A stretch of 6,786 bases of DNA from an uncultured bacterium (GCA_903957405.1 CAJBPC010000023.1:1-6786); one strand, 5' to 3'. Counted from the stretch's first letter, positions 1-6,261 are shown. Program-made: numbers and translations. The notes: generated from the letters alone by a model not told the origin.

Positions 1-306
1 CTGAGTGCGCTCCAAAAGGTTCAAAACGGAGGAACATATTTTTCTCAGGAGATTATTCCATTGCTTTACAAACAGGTTATAGAGAAAAGAAAACAAGAAA
101 CGGCACTTGCAGTTCTTACAGAAAGAGAAAAAGAAATATTACAATTGATTGCACAGGAAAATACAAGCGATGAAATTGCGCAAACACTGTTCATAAGCAA
201 AAAGACCGTAGATAATCATCGAACAAATATGCTCCAGAAAACGAATTGCAGAAGCACTATCGGACTTGTAAAATTTGCAATTAGAAACTCCATCATTAAT
301 TGCTAG
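1..306 (+). CDS. NarL/LuxR-type response regulator, C-terminal part (5' end outside window)
   Basis: This is the 3' end of a DNA-binding response regulator of a two-component system, a cytoplasmic transcription factor normally switched on by phosphorylation of a receiver domain. The frame is open from the first base, so the gene starts upstream; a TTG at 61 is only an internal codon. The visible 101 residues begin with GGTYFS (residues 10-15), typical of the last helix region of a NarL-type receiver. A linker follows, then a LuxR/GerE helix-turn-helix at about residues 39-95, with LTEREKEIL, the turn around SDEIAQTLFIS and the recognition helix KKTVDNHR. The stop is TAG at 304-306, close after the HTH as usual for the family. 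The phosphoacceptor aspartate and the partner kinase are not in the window, so the signal and target genes cannot be told. The AT-rich base composition matches the right flank, not the insertion sequences. Confidence 0.9.
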   Translation: MSALQKVQNGGTYFSQEIIPLLYKQVIEKRKQETALAVLTEREKEILQLIAQENTSDEIAQTLFISKKTVDNHRTNMLQKTNCRSTIGLVKFAIRNSIINC

Positions 307-523
307 CGTTAATACTTTTAAATTTTCTACAAAGAAGCTCAGTACTGCTATTATAGCTCCAAGTCTTCCCATTACCTATCCAGTAGTAGAAGAAAACGAC
401 TTTAAATCCTTTTGTCGTCCGTTGGCCGAGAAAAGGATTTGTCATAATCTGGAACCAAAGGCTGGTCTAAATGGGACGTCTTCATTACTAATTTATATTA
501 CCCATTATGTGGAGAATTGAATG
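307..523. other. Gap with no supported gene
   Basis: This stretch lies between the convergent 3' ends of the response regulator and the minus-strand remnant. I see no convincing gene, RNA or terminator hairpin. A plus-strand frame running from inside the regulator to 520 has no family-like motif and overlaps a real gene out of frame, so I treat it as chance. Confidence 0.5.
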
Positions 524-739
524 CTACATTGCAATAATTTCACGAAGTACCCTGAATATTTTTTCAATTTGCTGGGCTTGAGTTATGGGTTCTAAATGAG
601 CAGATACCCCTTCTTCAAATTCTGTATCTTTCAAAAATTCACGAAAGCATTGTTTCAAATATTGCTTAACATCTTTAGGTGATTCGGCTATTAATGGGCT
701 AGTATTGGCATTGTTTTCTAGTACATTGTAAATTCCGGT
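524..739 (-). pseudogene. 3' remnant of an unrecognised gene, cut by IS21 element 1
   Basis: On the minus strand a clean coding frame ends with TAG at 524-526. Read back from the stop it gives about 70 residues of natural composition, including NVLENNANTSPL, SPKDVKQYLKQCFREFL and, at the end, QIEKIFRVLREIIAM. It is rich in charged and amphipathic helical segments. Going upstream, the frame enters the terminal repeats of IS21 element 1 and meets an in-frame TGA inside them, so the 5' part of the gene is missing. I do not recognise the family; it could be the tail of a longer soluble protein. The missing 5' portion is found neither in the spacer at 3247-3331 nor beyond element 2, so the locus probably suffered a deletion along with the insertion. 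The exact break depends on where the element starts (727, 736 or 742). Confidence 0.55.
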
Positions 740-773
740 GATGTTGACCCCTCAAAACGGTGATACTGACCCC
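736..773 (+). repeat. Left terminal repeats of IS21 element 1
   Basis: Two direct copies of a 16-bp unit lie 22 bp apart: CGGTGATGTTGACCCC at 736-751 and CGGTGATACTGACCCC at 758-773, identical at 14 of 16 positions. Multiple subterminal repeats are the known binding sites of IstA in IS21-family ends; their role here is inferred from position. Confidence 0.75.
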
Positions 774-815
774 CCTCAAGGCTTTAATGCAAAGAACAAA
801 TGGCGACTGACAATT

Positions 816-1538
816 TTACCGTTTTTTTCTCAATGTTTCACCTTTCAATTCGATTTGGTGAGACGTATGTACCAGCCTGTCCAAGATAGCATCAGCAACG
901 GTACTTTCACTCATTACATCGAACCAGCTTGCTGCTGGTAATTGACTGGCAATAATGGTTGAAGTCTTTCCGTGTCGATCTTCAATGACTTCGAGTAAAT
1001 CAAACTGTTGTTGTTGATCCATTTTCGCCAATCCAAAATCGTCAAGAATCAGAAGTGAAACTTTGGCAATTTTATCAAAGTATTTCATGATGGACCCATC
1101 TGTTCTTGCCATTTTGGTTTTCTGCATAAACTTTTGTGTATTGGAATACACTACGGTATGTCCGTGTAGACAGGCCTGATGGCCAAATGCGGAAGCTAGA
1201 AAGCTCTTCCCACAGCCGGTAGAACCGGTTATGAGTATGGACTCTCCTTTTTTGAGAAATTGGCAAGTAGCGAGAGAGCTGATTTGAGCCTTGTTTATAC
1301 CGCGCTTGGCGTCGTAGATGATTTCTTCGATGCTGGCCTGATAGCGGAACCTTGCGCCGCGTATCATTCGATGAAAGCGGTTATTTTTTCGATCCTCTTC
1401 CTCCCTTTGAAGGAGCAGTTCCAATCCGTCGTTAAGCGAGAGTTCAACATGCTGCCTGTTTTGCACTAATGTCTGCCAGGCTTGAGCCATACCCGCAAGG
1501 TGCAATTGTTTGAGTTTGACTTCGATCTGATGTTCCAT
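816..1538 (-). CDS. istB: IstB-like AAA+ ATPase of IS21 element 1
   Basis: IstB is the ATP-dependent helper of IS21 transposition. It assembles on target DNA and stimulates the IstA transposase. This protein has 240 residues, close to the usual family length of about 250. It has an N-terminal helical region (residues 1-95) with the typical opening KLKQLHLAGMAQAW, a Walker A motif GSTGCGKS at 105-112, a Walker B motif LLILDDFG at 162-169, and the family signature around 210-233 (ESTVADAILDRL, then IELKGETLRKK). The start is set at the ATG at 1538. A TTG at 1547 in frame would add three residues (MII) and almost touch the istA stop, but an ATG followed by the usual helical start is more likely. 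The gene lies 12 bp after istA and is probably co-transcribed with it. No clear ribosome site is visible. Nothing in it suggests inactivation. Confidence 0.93.
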   Translation of the reverse strand: MEHQIEVKLKQLHLAGMAQAWQTLVQNRQHVELSLNDGLELLLQREEEDRKNNRFHRMIRGARFRYQASIEEIIYDAKRGINKAQISSLATCQFLKKGESILITGSTGCGKSFLASAFGHQACLHGHTVVYSNTQKFMQKTKMARTDGSIMKYFDKIAKVSLLILDDFGLAKMDQQQQFDLLEVIEDRHGKTSTIIASQLPAASWFDVMSESTVADAILDRLVHTSHQIELKGETLRKKR

Positions 1539-1550
1539 TATAATCAATGT

Positions 1551-3116
1551 TTAAAGGTTTATTGAAAGTTGACGGTAATACTCTTTTCCTCTAATATTCC
1601 CATGGTCAGGGAGTGGTGTTTCTGGGGTCTGTACCGGAAGTCCTGTCTTTTGCATCCTGTCGATCGTGCGCAAAAGGTATTTGTAAGAATAGCACTTGTC
1701 ATCAATGGCACATTTGCAGGCCGCTTCAAATATCGGTTGGGCGGTTTTCCTGCACAGGCTCAGAAAGCCGTCGCAGCTGCGATAGTTTTGTTCTGCTGGA
1801 CGTCCTCCGTCAAAAAGAGATTTCATGATGCTCAGCAAATCCTGTGATATGCGTGATGCTTTTTCCATGTAATAGGCAGGGCTTCGACTCAGGTAATGCT
1901 GATGATGGGAACACAAGTGTTCAACGATGGTGCTATAACCACCGACAACGTAGCTGCGGGGATGCATGGCGATCATTTCACCATTGTGGTACAAGCGCAC
2001 CAGGGATCGAGTGAAGATGACCTTTACTTTTTGTCCGATCCATTGGAACGGTACACTGTAATAGTGTTTGTCGATACTCAAATACACGTGATTGTTCTTG
2101 GCCACCATTAACTCACGGTAGTACTTGATTTCATAGGGCAATTCCCGCAGCGGCACGAGCTTTGGCTTTTCAATAGAAAGAAATCGTTCTTCCCTGCAGT
2201 AGGGCTTTTTTTGCATCCTTGTTTGGTTATGCAATGTGATTTTTTCAAGTACGGCATCGTTCAATGAAGCAAGGTCAAAAAACTTCTGATCACGGATCTT
2301 GGCATATACCCGGGCATAAACTAGTTTGACCTGATTTTCGACGAGCGCCTTATCTCTGGGGCTTGCAACGCGGGTAGGGAGTATGGTGATGCCATAGTGG
2401 TTGCAAAAATCCTCCAGCGCCTTGTTCAGTTCCGGGTCATATCTGTTGGCACGTATTACGGCAGCTTTAAGGTTGTCAGGAACCAGTATGACAGGCGATC
2501 CTCCGAGGAACTCAAGGCATTTGATTAGCGCATAGATGAAGTCTTCGATTCGCTGGCTTCTGACCACTATGGCGAACGCATAATCAGAAAAAGGAAGACA
2601 GGCCACAAAGACAGGACACTCGATGCATTCACCGGTAAAGGTGTCGACATAAGACAATTTGTGGCCGGCAAAATCGACATACAATTTTTCGGCAGGTGTG
2701 TAACTGAGTACCATGGCTGGCTTCCGCGCAACAAGTTGCTGGCGCAGGTGAAACGCAAATTGAGTGAGTCCATATCCGTCTGGCACATCGGCTATGTACT
2801 CCTCCCACAAGAGCTTCTGAGTGACACCTTTACGTTTTAACTCGGCAGCATAGTAGTCCAATCTGGTTTTTATGTATTCGTATCGTTCATCCTTGTAGGC
2901 TGGATTACCCCCATGGAAAATCAATTCCAAGGCGGGATCATCCAATGATAGCAGTTCTTCAATAGGCTTATTAAGGCTTATGATGCGTGCCAAATATGAC
3001 TTCACCGTATTCTTGCTTATGCCGAGATTACGGGCAATGAACTTGATTTTATTACCTTGTCGTTGCAATAGCAGCAGCTGTTTTACCTGACTCATGGGTT
3101 TATTTTTACCGGCCAT
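1551..3116 (-). CDS. istA: IstA-like DDE transposase of IS21 element 1
   Basis: IstA cuts and joins the ends of the element. The 521-residue product has an N-terminal helix-turn-helix (about residues 8-46, with FIARNLGISKNTVKSYL), an RNase H-like DDE core, and a C-terminal beta-barrel region (about 335-390, with HYYSVP). It closes with the family tail motif GNIRG. The three catalytic acids are visible: D148 in YVDFAG, D214 in VPDNLK and E260 in RDKALVENQ. The frame is open back to 3215, but that would start inside the terminal repeat. I chose the ATG at 3116 because the HTH follows it directly, as in other IstA proteins; an internal ATG seven codons later is the alternative. A perfect 9-bp inverted repeat lies 5 bp before this start. 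This transposase looks intact. Confidence 0.94.
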   Translation of the reverse strand: MAGKNKPMSQVKQLLLLQRQGNKIKFIARNLGISKNTVKSYLARIISLNKPIEELLSLDDPALELIFHGGNPAYKDERYEYIKTRLDYYAAELKRKGVTQKLLWEEYIADVPDGYGLTQFAFHLRQQLVARKPAMVLSYTPAEKLYVDFAGHKLSYVDTFTGECIECPVFVACLPFSDYAFAIVVRSQRIEDFIYALIKCLEFLGGSPVILVPDNLKAAVIRANRYDPELNKALEDFCNHYGITILPTRVASPRDKALVENQVKLVYARVYAKIRDQKFFDLASLNDAVLEKITLHNQTRMQKKPYCREERFLSIEKPKLVPLRELPYEIKYYRELMVAKNNHVYLSIDKHYYSVPFQWIGQKVKVIFTRSLVRLYHNGEMIAMHPRSYVVGGYSTIVEHLCSHHQHYLSRSPAYYMEKASRISQDLLSIMKSLFDGGRPAEQNYRSCDGFLSLCRKTAQPIFEAACKCAIDDKCYSYKYLLRTIDRMQKTGLPVQTPETPLPDHGNIRGKEYYRQLSINL

Positions 3117-3121
3117 ATGAA

Positions 3122-3144
3122 GAGTTTTATGTAAAATAAAACTC
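3122..3144 (-). promoter_or_regulatory. Hairpin just upstream of istA of element 1
   Basis: GAGTTTTAT (3122-3130) and ATAAAACTC (3136-3144) form a perfect 9-bp inverted repeat with a 5-nt loop. It ends 5 nt before the chosen istA start on the minus strand. In mRNA it would place a stem over the ribosome entry region, which could limit transposase translation; alternatively it is a dyad bound by a protein. The repeat is seen in the sequence; the role is inference. Confidence 0.4.
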
Positions 3145-3167
3145 GAGAAATAAAATCTTAGCGAAAA

Positions 3168-3239
3168 GGGGTCAATATGCTCCGCAAAGCATTGATTATT
3201 AGTTTGTTTAAACAAGAATCATGGGGTCAGCATGTACCG
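3168..3239 (-). repeat. Right terminal repeats of IS21 element 1
   Basis: Two 17-bp units in the opposite orientation to the left end: GGGGTCAATATGCTCCG at 3168-3184 and GGGGTCAGCATGTACCG at 3223-3239, identical at 13 of 17 positions and 55 bp apart. The outer unit pairs with the left end through GGGGTCA and CAT, then CCG, as an imperfect inverted repeat with a one-base length difference. These are the presumed right-end IstA sites. Confidence 0.7.
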
Positions 3240-3281
3240 ATTTATAGATGCAGACCCTTTGGTAACCATCATAAACGAAAA

Positions 3282-3310
3282 CCCCCCTTTTCACTTTAGA
3301 AAAAGGGGGG
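3282..3310 (-). terminator. Strong GC-rich hairpin in the spacer between the two elements, terminator-like on the minus strand
   Basis: CCCCCCTTTT (3282-3291) pairs perfectly with AAAAGGGGGG (3301-3310) over a 9-nt loop. On the minus strand the G-rich arm is followed by TTTTCGTTTA, which resembles a rho-independent terminator; the plus strand has no T-run after it. It lies in the only stretch between the two elements (about 3247-3331), which otherwise contains nothing I recognise. It would shield istA of element 1 from transcription entering from the right. It may be the leftover terminator of a displaced host gene. Confidence 0.5.
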
Positions 3311-3331
3311 CAATATCCGCCGTTTTGACAG

Positions 3332-3489
3332 TGAGTATTCCGGCGTAAACCCGGCCAGTGTTCCGGATCAAACCCTGCCACCGATTCCGGAGCAAACCCG
3401 GCCACTCATTCCGGAATAAACCCAGTCAGTTTCATCGGACAAAATGTAGTCTTTATGAACTGACAATCCGGCACAAATCCGGCCAGTTT
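3332..3489 (+). repeat. Left end of element 2: array of five 23-24-bp repeats
   Basis: The unit is TTCCGGNNNAAACCCGGCCA plus 3-4 variable bases. Copies start at 3338, 3361, 3385 and 3409 in direct tandem. A fifth, more diverged copy (ATCCGGCACAAATCCGG) starts at 3466 after a gap of about 33 bp. The first three copies and the start of the fourth are mirrored at the right end. By analogy with known IS21 ends these should be IstA-binding sites; the repeats are seen and the role is inferred. Confidence 0.85.
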
Positions 3490-3513
3490 CTGATGAGGAA
3501 TGAAGATGTTTGA

Positions 3514-3525
3514 GGGAGAAATCCC
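3514..3525 (+). promoter_or_regulatory. Small GAAA-tetraloop hairpin before istA of element 2
   Basis: GGGA-GAAA-TCCC forms a 4-bp stem closed by a GNRA-type loop, ending 6 nt before the ATG at 3532. The purine-rich GAGGGAG at 3512-3518 is the only Shine-Dalgarno-like stretch here, and it would be partly hidden in the stem. The stem is short, so this may be chance. Confidence 0.25.
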
Positions 3526-3531
3526 ACCAAC

Positions 3532-5106
3532 ATGGCAAATCATTCTATAAACACGCTCACACTCAGAAGAATACTTCAACTCAAACGACAGGGCACCAAC
3601 AATCGCCAGATTGCCTTGTCATGTCAGATTTCCCGGGACACTGTCAATCTCTATGTCCAGCGTATTATTGCCTGTAGTCGAACAATCGACACCTTGCTCG
3701 AACTCGATGACGAGAAACTTGCAGGTATTCTGATGGCACCTCCCGTGCCTCCTCCGCCTGATGAACGATATCTGGATCTGGAAAAGCGGCTTCCGCAACT
3801 GGCTCACGAACTCTCGGGTGCGCACATGACAAGGCGCGTGCTTTGGGAGCATTATCGCAAAGAGTTTCCAGGTGGTTATAGCTATGCCCAGTTCTGCGAT
3901 CGCCTGCATCGCCATCTGCTGACGACTAAAGCCGTGATGCATCTGGAACACAGACCGGGAGAGCAGACATTTCTCGATTACGCCGGTGACAAGGTGTACT
4001 ACTACGATCCTGCCACAGGAGCGGCTATCCCTTGTTCTTTATTCGTGAGTGTACTGCCATTTTCCGGTTACTCATACCTCGAAGCCCAGCGCACCCTGCA
4101 TACCGAGCAAATGTTAATGTCTATGAACCACATGGTAAGGTACATGGGCGGCGTGACGGAGTCCGTCACCAGCGTTAACATGAAGCAGTACGTCATAAAG
4201 TCAAACCGGTACGAGCCCACCCTAAACGAGATCGTAATGCAGTGGAGCTGTCATTTTGATACGACCCTGATGGCCACACGCGTTGCTTCTCCCCGTGATA
4301 AAGCTGCAGTGGAAAGCACTGTCAATAGCGTGTATAAACGCATTTATCCGTACTTGAAAGACAAGCGGCCAAGAAGTCTCTCAGAGCTCAACGCAATCAT
4401 CCATGAAGCGCTTGAGATCTACAACAATGCTCCCATGCAAAAGAAACTGTACTCGCGCCGGGAAGCCTTTGAACAGTACGAACGACATCTGCTAAAACCA
4501 TTGCCCAAAGATGACTTTGTACCCAAAACCACGGTGCAAGCCAAGGTCGCACCAGACTACCACATACAGGTCAGCAGGGAAAAGCATAAATACAGTGTCC
4601 CTTATTCCTTTATTGGGCAAACCTTGCGAGTCGTCTATGACTGCGATCATGTTGAGATCTATGCAGGCAATACCAGAATCGCATGCCACAGAAGGAGTTA
4701 TGTCAAACATGGCTATACCACCTTCGAGGCACACATGCCACTAAAACACCAGTTCTATCAGGAGTCCAGAGGATGGAATGCAGAATATTTCCTTACACGA
4801 GCCGAGCGTATAGGACCCGAGACACAAAGTGTAATCGGTATCGTGCTCAATAAACGGCAGTTCCGGGAACAGAACTTCAAATCCTGCCTTGGCATCCTGA
4901 AGCTTGCTGACAAATACACGCCACAGCGTCTGGAAGCCGCATGCCGAAGGCTTCATGGTGTGGTCAAGGTCAACTATAAAATGCTGCTTTCAATCCTTGA
5001 TCAGCGACTTGACCAGGCTCCGGTAGAACAAGGGCAGAGACTGTTCACCCAACATGAAAACATTCGCGGCGCAGAAGCCTTCAACCTTTCCACTCATACC
5101 AATTAA
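3532..5106 (+). CDS. istA: IstA-like transposase of IS21 element 2, second catalytic Asp replaced by Val
   Basis: The 524-residue protein is a full-length IstA. It has an N-terminal helix-turn-helix (about residues 8-45, with RQIALSCQISRDTVNLYV), the DDE core, a beta-barrel region with KYSVPY at 353-358, and the tail motif HENIRGAEAF. The first catalytic acid is D149 (TFLDYAG) and the third is E261 (RDKAAVES). The second should lie in the [PS]DN[LM]K motif, but the sequence reads SVNMKQ, with V215 (GTT at 4174-4176). Ungapped alignment with IstA of element 1 puts V215 opposite its D214. A GAT to GTT change would explain it. All other family features are kept, so loss of strand-cutting activity is predicted while DNA binding may remain. 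The ATG at 3532 is supported by an in-frame TGA at 3511 and by the HTH following directly. istB begins 9 bp after the stop. Confidence 0.92.
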   Translation: MANHSINTLTLRRILQLKRQGTNNRQIALSCQISRDTVNLYVQRIIACSRTIDTLLELDDEKLAGILMAPPVPPPPDERYLDLEKRLPQLAHELSGAHMTRRVLWEHYRKEFPGGYSYAQFCDRLHRHLLTTKAVMHLEHRPGEQTFLDYAGDKVYYYDPATGAAIPCSLFVSVLPFSGYSYLEAQRTLHTEQMLMSMNHMVRYMGGVTESVTSVNMKQYVIKSNRYEPTLNEIVMQWSCHFDTTLMATRVASPRDKAAVESTVNSVYKRIYPYLKDKRPRSLSELNAIIHEALEIYNNAPMQKKLYSRREAFEQYERHLLKPLPKDDFVPKTTVQAKVAPDYHIQVSREKHKYSVPYSFIGQTLRVVYDCDHVEIYAGNTRIACHRRSYVKHGYTTFEAHMPLKHQFYQESRGWNAEYFLTRAERIGPETQSVIGIVLNKRQFREQNFKSCLGILKLADKYTPQRLEAACRRLHGVVKVNYKMLLSILDQRLDQAPVEQGQRLFTQHENIRGAEAFNLSTHTN

Positions 5107-5115
5107 ACACTTATC

Positions 5116-5850
5116 ATGACAGACCCAAACGCAACACTCACAAGATTAGAACAATTGAAGCTCGAAGGAATGCTTCAGGCCTTTCAAGATCACTTGGCTA
5201 TGCCGGATGCTGAGCGGTACGAGGCCAATGAACTGGTAGCTCATTTAGCCGACATGGAATATCTTCATCAGACTTCCAGACGAACGGACATGTTTCTAAA
5301 ACTCAGCAAACTGCGCTACGACGCCGTACTTGAGCAGGTGGAATGCGCCGCAGAACGCAACCTTACCCGACAGCAACTCAACGCCCTCAGTGATGCAAGT
5401 TTTATCCAACGCGCTGAAAACGTACTGATCACAGGCGCAACAGGTTGCGGAAAAAGTTATCTCGCCTGTGCCATTGGAAGAAGAGCCTGCATGCATGGTA
5501 TCAAAACCCTGTATCTGGGAATGAACAGATTTGTCGAACGCGTCAACCTCGCTCGATTGGATGGATCGTTCATTAAATTGCTGAACAGCATTGAAAAATT
5601 TCCCCTGGTCATTTTAGACGACTTTGGACTCGCTCCAATGGATGATAACACCCGATTGGCGATGATGCAACTGCTGGAAGACAGATATGGACGTAAGTCA
5701 ACCATCATTGTTTCGCAATTGCCGCTATCTAAATGGCATCAGGCAATAGATGAGCCAACACTAGCTGATGCAATTATGGACAGATTGTCAGCTTCGGCAC
5801 ACTGTATAGAATTGAAAGGCCCCTCTAAGAGGGGTAAGAAAAACAAATAA
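5116..5850 (+). CDS. istB: IstB-like AAA+ ATPase of IS21 element 2
   Basis: This 244-residue protein is the ATPase partner of the upstream IstA. It opens with LEQLKLEGMLQAFQDHL (residues 11-27), the usual IstB N-terminal helices. It has Walker A GATGCGKS at 107-114, Walker B LVILDDFG at 164-171, and the C-terminal signature EPTLADAIMDRL followed by IELKGPSKRGKK. The length is normal and no motif is missing. The ATG at 5116 lies 9 bp after the istA stop, with no clear ribosome site between, so translation may be coupled. The last codons contain a perfect 6-bp stem (CCCCTC, TAA, GAGGGG at 5820-5834) without a T-run, so I do not call it a terminator. The protein differs from IstB of element 1 at many positions, so the two elements are not recent copies of each other. 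Confidence 0.93.
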   Translation: MTDPNATLTRLEQLKLEGMLQAFQDHLAMPDAERYEANELVAHLADMEYLHQTSRRTDMFLKLSKLRYDAVLEQVECAAERNLTRQQLNALSDASFIQRAENVLITGATGCGKSYLACAIGRRACMHGIKTLYLGMNRFVERVNLARLDGSFIKLLNSIEKFPLVILDDFGLAPMDDNTRLAMMQLLEDRYGRKSTIIVSQLPLSKWHQAIDEPTLADAIMDRLSASAHCIELKGPSKRGKKNK

Positions 5851-5878
5851 AATGTACATTCGTTAAATCTTCCTCATC

Positions 5879-5961
5879 CCGGAATGAGTGGCCGGGTTTG
5901 CTCCGGAATCGGTGGCAGGGTTTGATCCGGAACACTGGCCGGGTTTACACCGGAATATTCA
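5879..5961 (-). repeat. Right end of element 2: three inverted copies of the 23-24-bp repeat
   Basis: Read on the minus strand from 5961, the end shows TGAATATTCCGG and then the same three repeat units as the left end, in the same order and with the same variable bases. The partial fourth unit stops at CCGG (5879). Over 3336-3414 against 5879-5957 there is a single difference, the ninth base (C on the left, T on the right). Beyond the partial fourth unit the two ends diverge, so the left end carries extra copies. Confidence 0.9.
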
Positions 5962-6084
5962 ATATAAACTATTCATTTGGCAGATGCCAAAAAAACCTTT
6001 GGGCCATAACCTAGGCTATTTTTTACATCAGCTTCTTACTTCTGTCAAGAATTACTCTTTCCAGAGTTCTGATGATAAACTTAG

Positions 6085-6192
6085 ATGTTAATGAATGTGA
6101 CTATTTATGTAGCCGCCATTTTACTATATTCTAAACAAATGTGGAGGGATTTGAGGGAATTCTATAAATGGGCGAAGGCTTTTGAAAGATGA
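6085..6192 (+). CDS. Doubtful 35-residue ORF, possible small membrane-anchored protein
   Basis: The frame opens at the ATG at 6085, directly after an in-frame TAG, and ends with TGA at 6190-6192. It has a hydrophobic first half (NVTIYVAAILLY) and a charged, aromatic second half (MWRDLREFYKWAKAFER). That pattern fits a small single-pass or amphipathic peptide, but the segment is too short to exceed chance on its own. No ribosome site is visible. It could also be the decayed end of a larger gene. I do not recognise it. Confidence 0.15.
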   Translation: MLMNVTIYVAAILLYSKQMWRDLREFYKWAKAFER

Positions 6193-6225
6193 ATGAAAAC
6201 TAAAAAGAGCTGGTAAAAGGGTCAC

Positions 6226-6261
6226 TTTGATACAGAGTATAATTTTTTTACCGTAACTTTG
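6226..6261 (+). promoter_or_regulatory. Possible Bacteroidota-type promoter for the ATPase gene
   Basis: TAACTTTG at 6254-6261 fits the Bacteroidota -7 consensus TAnnTTTG and lies about 38 bp before the ATG at 6299. A TTTG at 6226-6229 could serve as the -33 box, but the 24-bp gap is longer than usual. The -7 box sits inside the first 19-bp repeat. Confidence 0.35.

Larger units (their letters stand above)
727..3246 (-). mobile_element. IS21-family insertion sequence 1 (istA-istB on minus strand)
   Basis: The element is defined by an istA-istB pair in the order expected for IS21, flanked by inverted repeats of the type TGYTGACCCC. The most conservative ends are TG at 742 and CA at 3232. Similarity between the two ends continues outward (CGGT...ATG, then TAAAT), and the left end at 727-740 matches the tip of element 2 at 12 of 14 bases, so I give the outer limits. 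The total of about 2.5 kb is normal for the family. No direct target duplication is visible with any of these boundaries. Both proteins look full length with key residues present, so this copy could be active if its ends are intact. Confidence 0.85.
3332..5961 (+). mobile_element. IS21-family insertion sequence 2 (istA-istB on plus strand)
   Basis: The ends are TGAGTATTCCGG (from 3332) and CCGGAATATTCA (to 5961), giving the TG...CA tips expected for IS21. Inside them is a 79-bp inverted repeat (3336-3414 against 5879-5957) with one mismatch. Between the ends lie istA and istB. At 2.63 kb the element has ordinary length. The bases outside (GACAG on the left, ATATA on the right) do not form a direct repeat, so no target duplication is seen. 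The transposase lacks a catalytic aspartate, so this copy is predicted unable to move by itself. Confidence 0.9.

Noticed and set aside
139..372. Minus-strand frame antisense to the response regulator.
   Set aside because: It lies opposite a clear LuxR helix-turn-helix domain and is a shadow of that gene.
275..520. Plus-strand frame of 81 codons overlapping the end of the response regulator.
   Set aside because: It overlaps a recognised gene out of frame, has no known motif and runs into the gap and remnant region; best read as chance.
3147..3175. Sigma-70-like promoter for istA of element 1 on the minus strand (TTGACC, 17 bp, TATTTC).
   Set aside because: The -10 match is poor, the TTGACC is part of the terminal repeat, and the likely host group uses a different consensus.
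3117..3215. N-terminal extension of istA of element 1 to 3215.
   Set aside because: It would start inside the terminal repeat, and the added 33 residues do not look like an IstA N-terminus. The HTH follows the ATG at 3116.
3208..3405. Minus-strand frame beginning MAGFAPESVAGF, and its twin on the plus strand at 5888-6091.
   Set aside because: Both arise because the same repeat array lies in inverted orientation at the two ends of element 2. The shared residues are a translation of the terminal repeats, not a gene.
5820..5834. CCCCTC-TAA-GAGGGG stem at the end of istB of element 2 as a terminator.
   Set aside because: It lies within coding sequence, is only 6 bp long and has no T-run after it.
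727..5961. The two insertion sequences as a composite transposon.
   Set aside because: The elements have different ends and different proteins, carry only about 85 bp of spacer between them, and have no shared outer target duplication.
5976..5991. Palindrome TTTGGCAGATGCCAAA next to element 2 as a terminator or attachment site.
   Set aside because: There is no T-run after it on either strand in the right position and no second copy in the window; noted only as a dyad.
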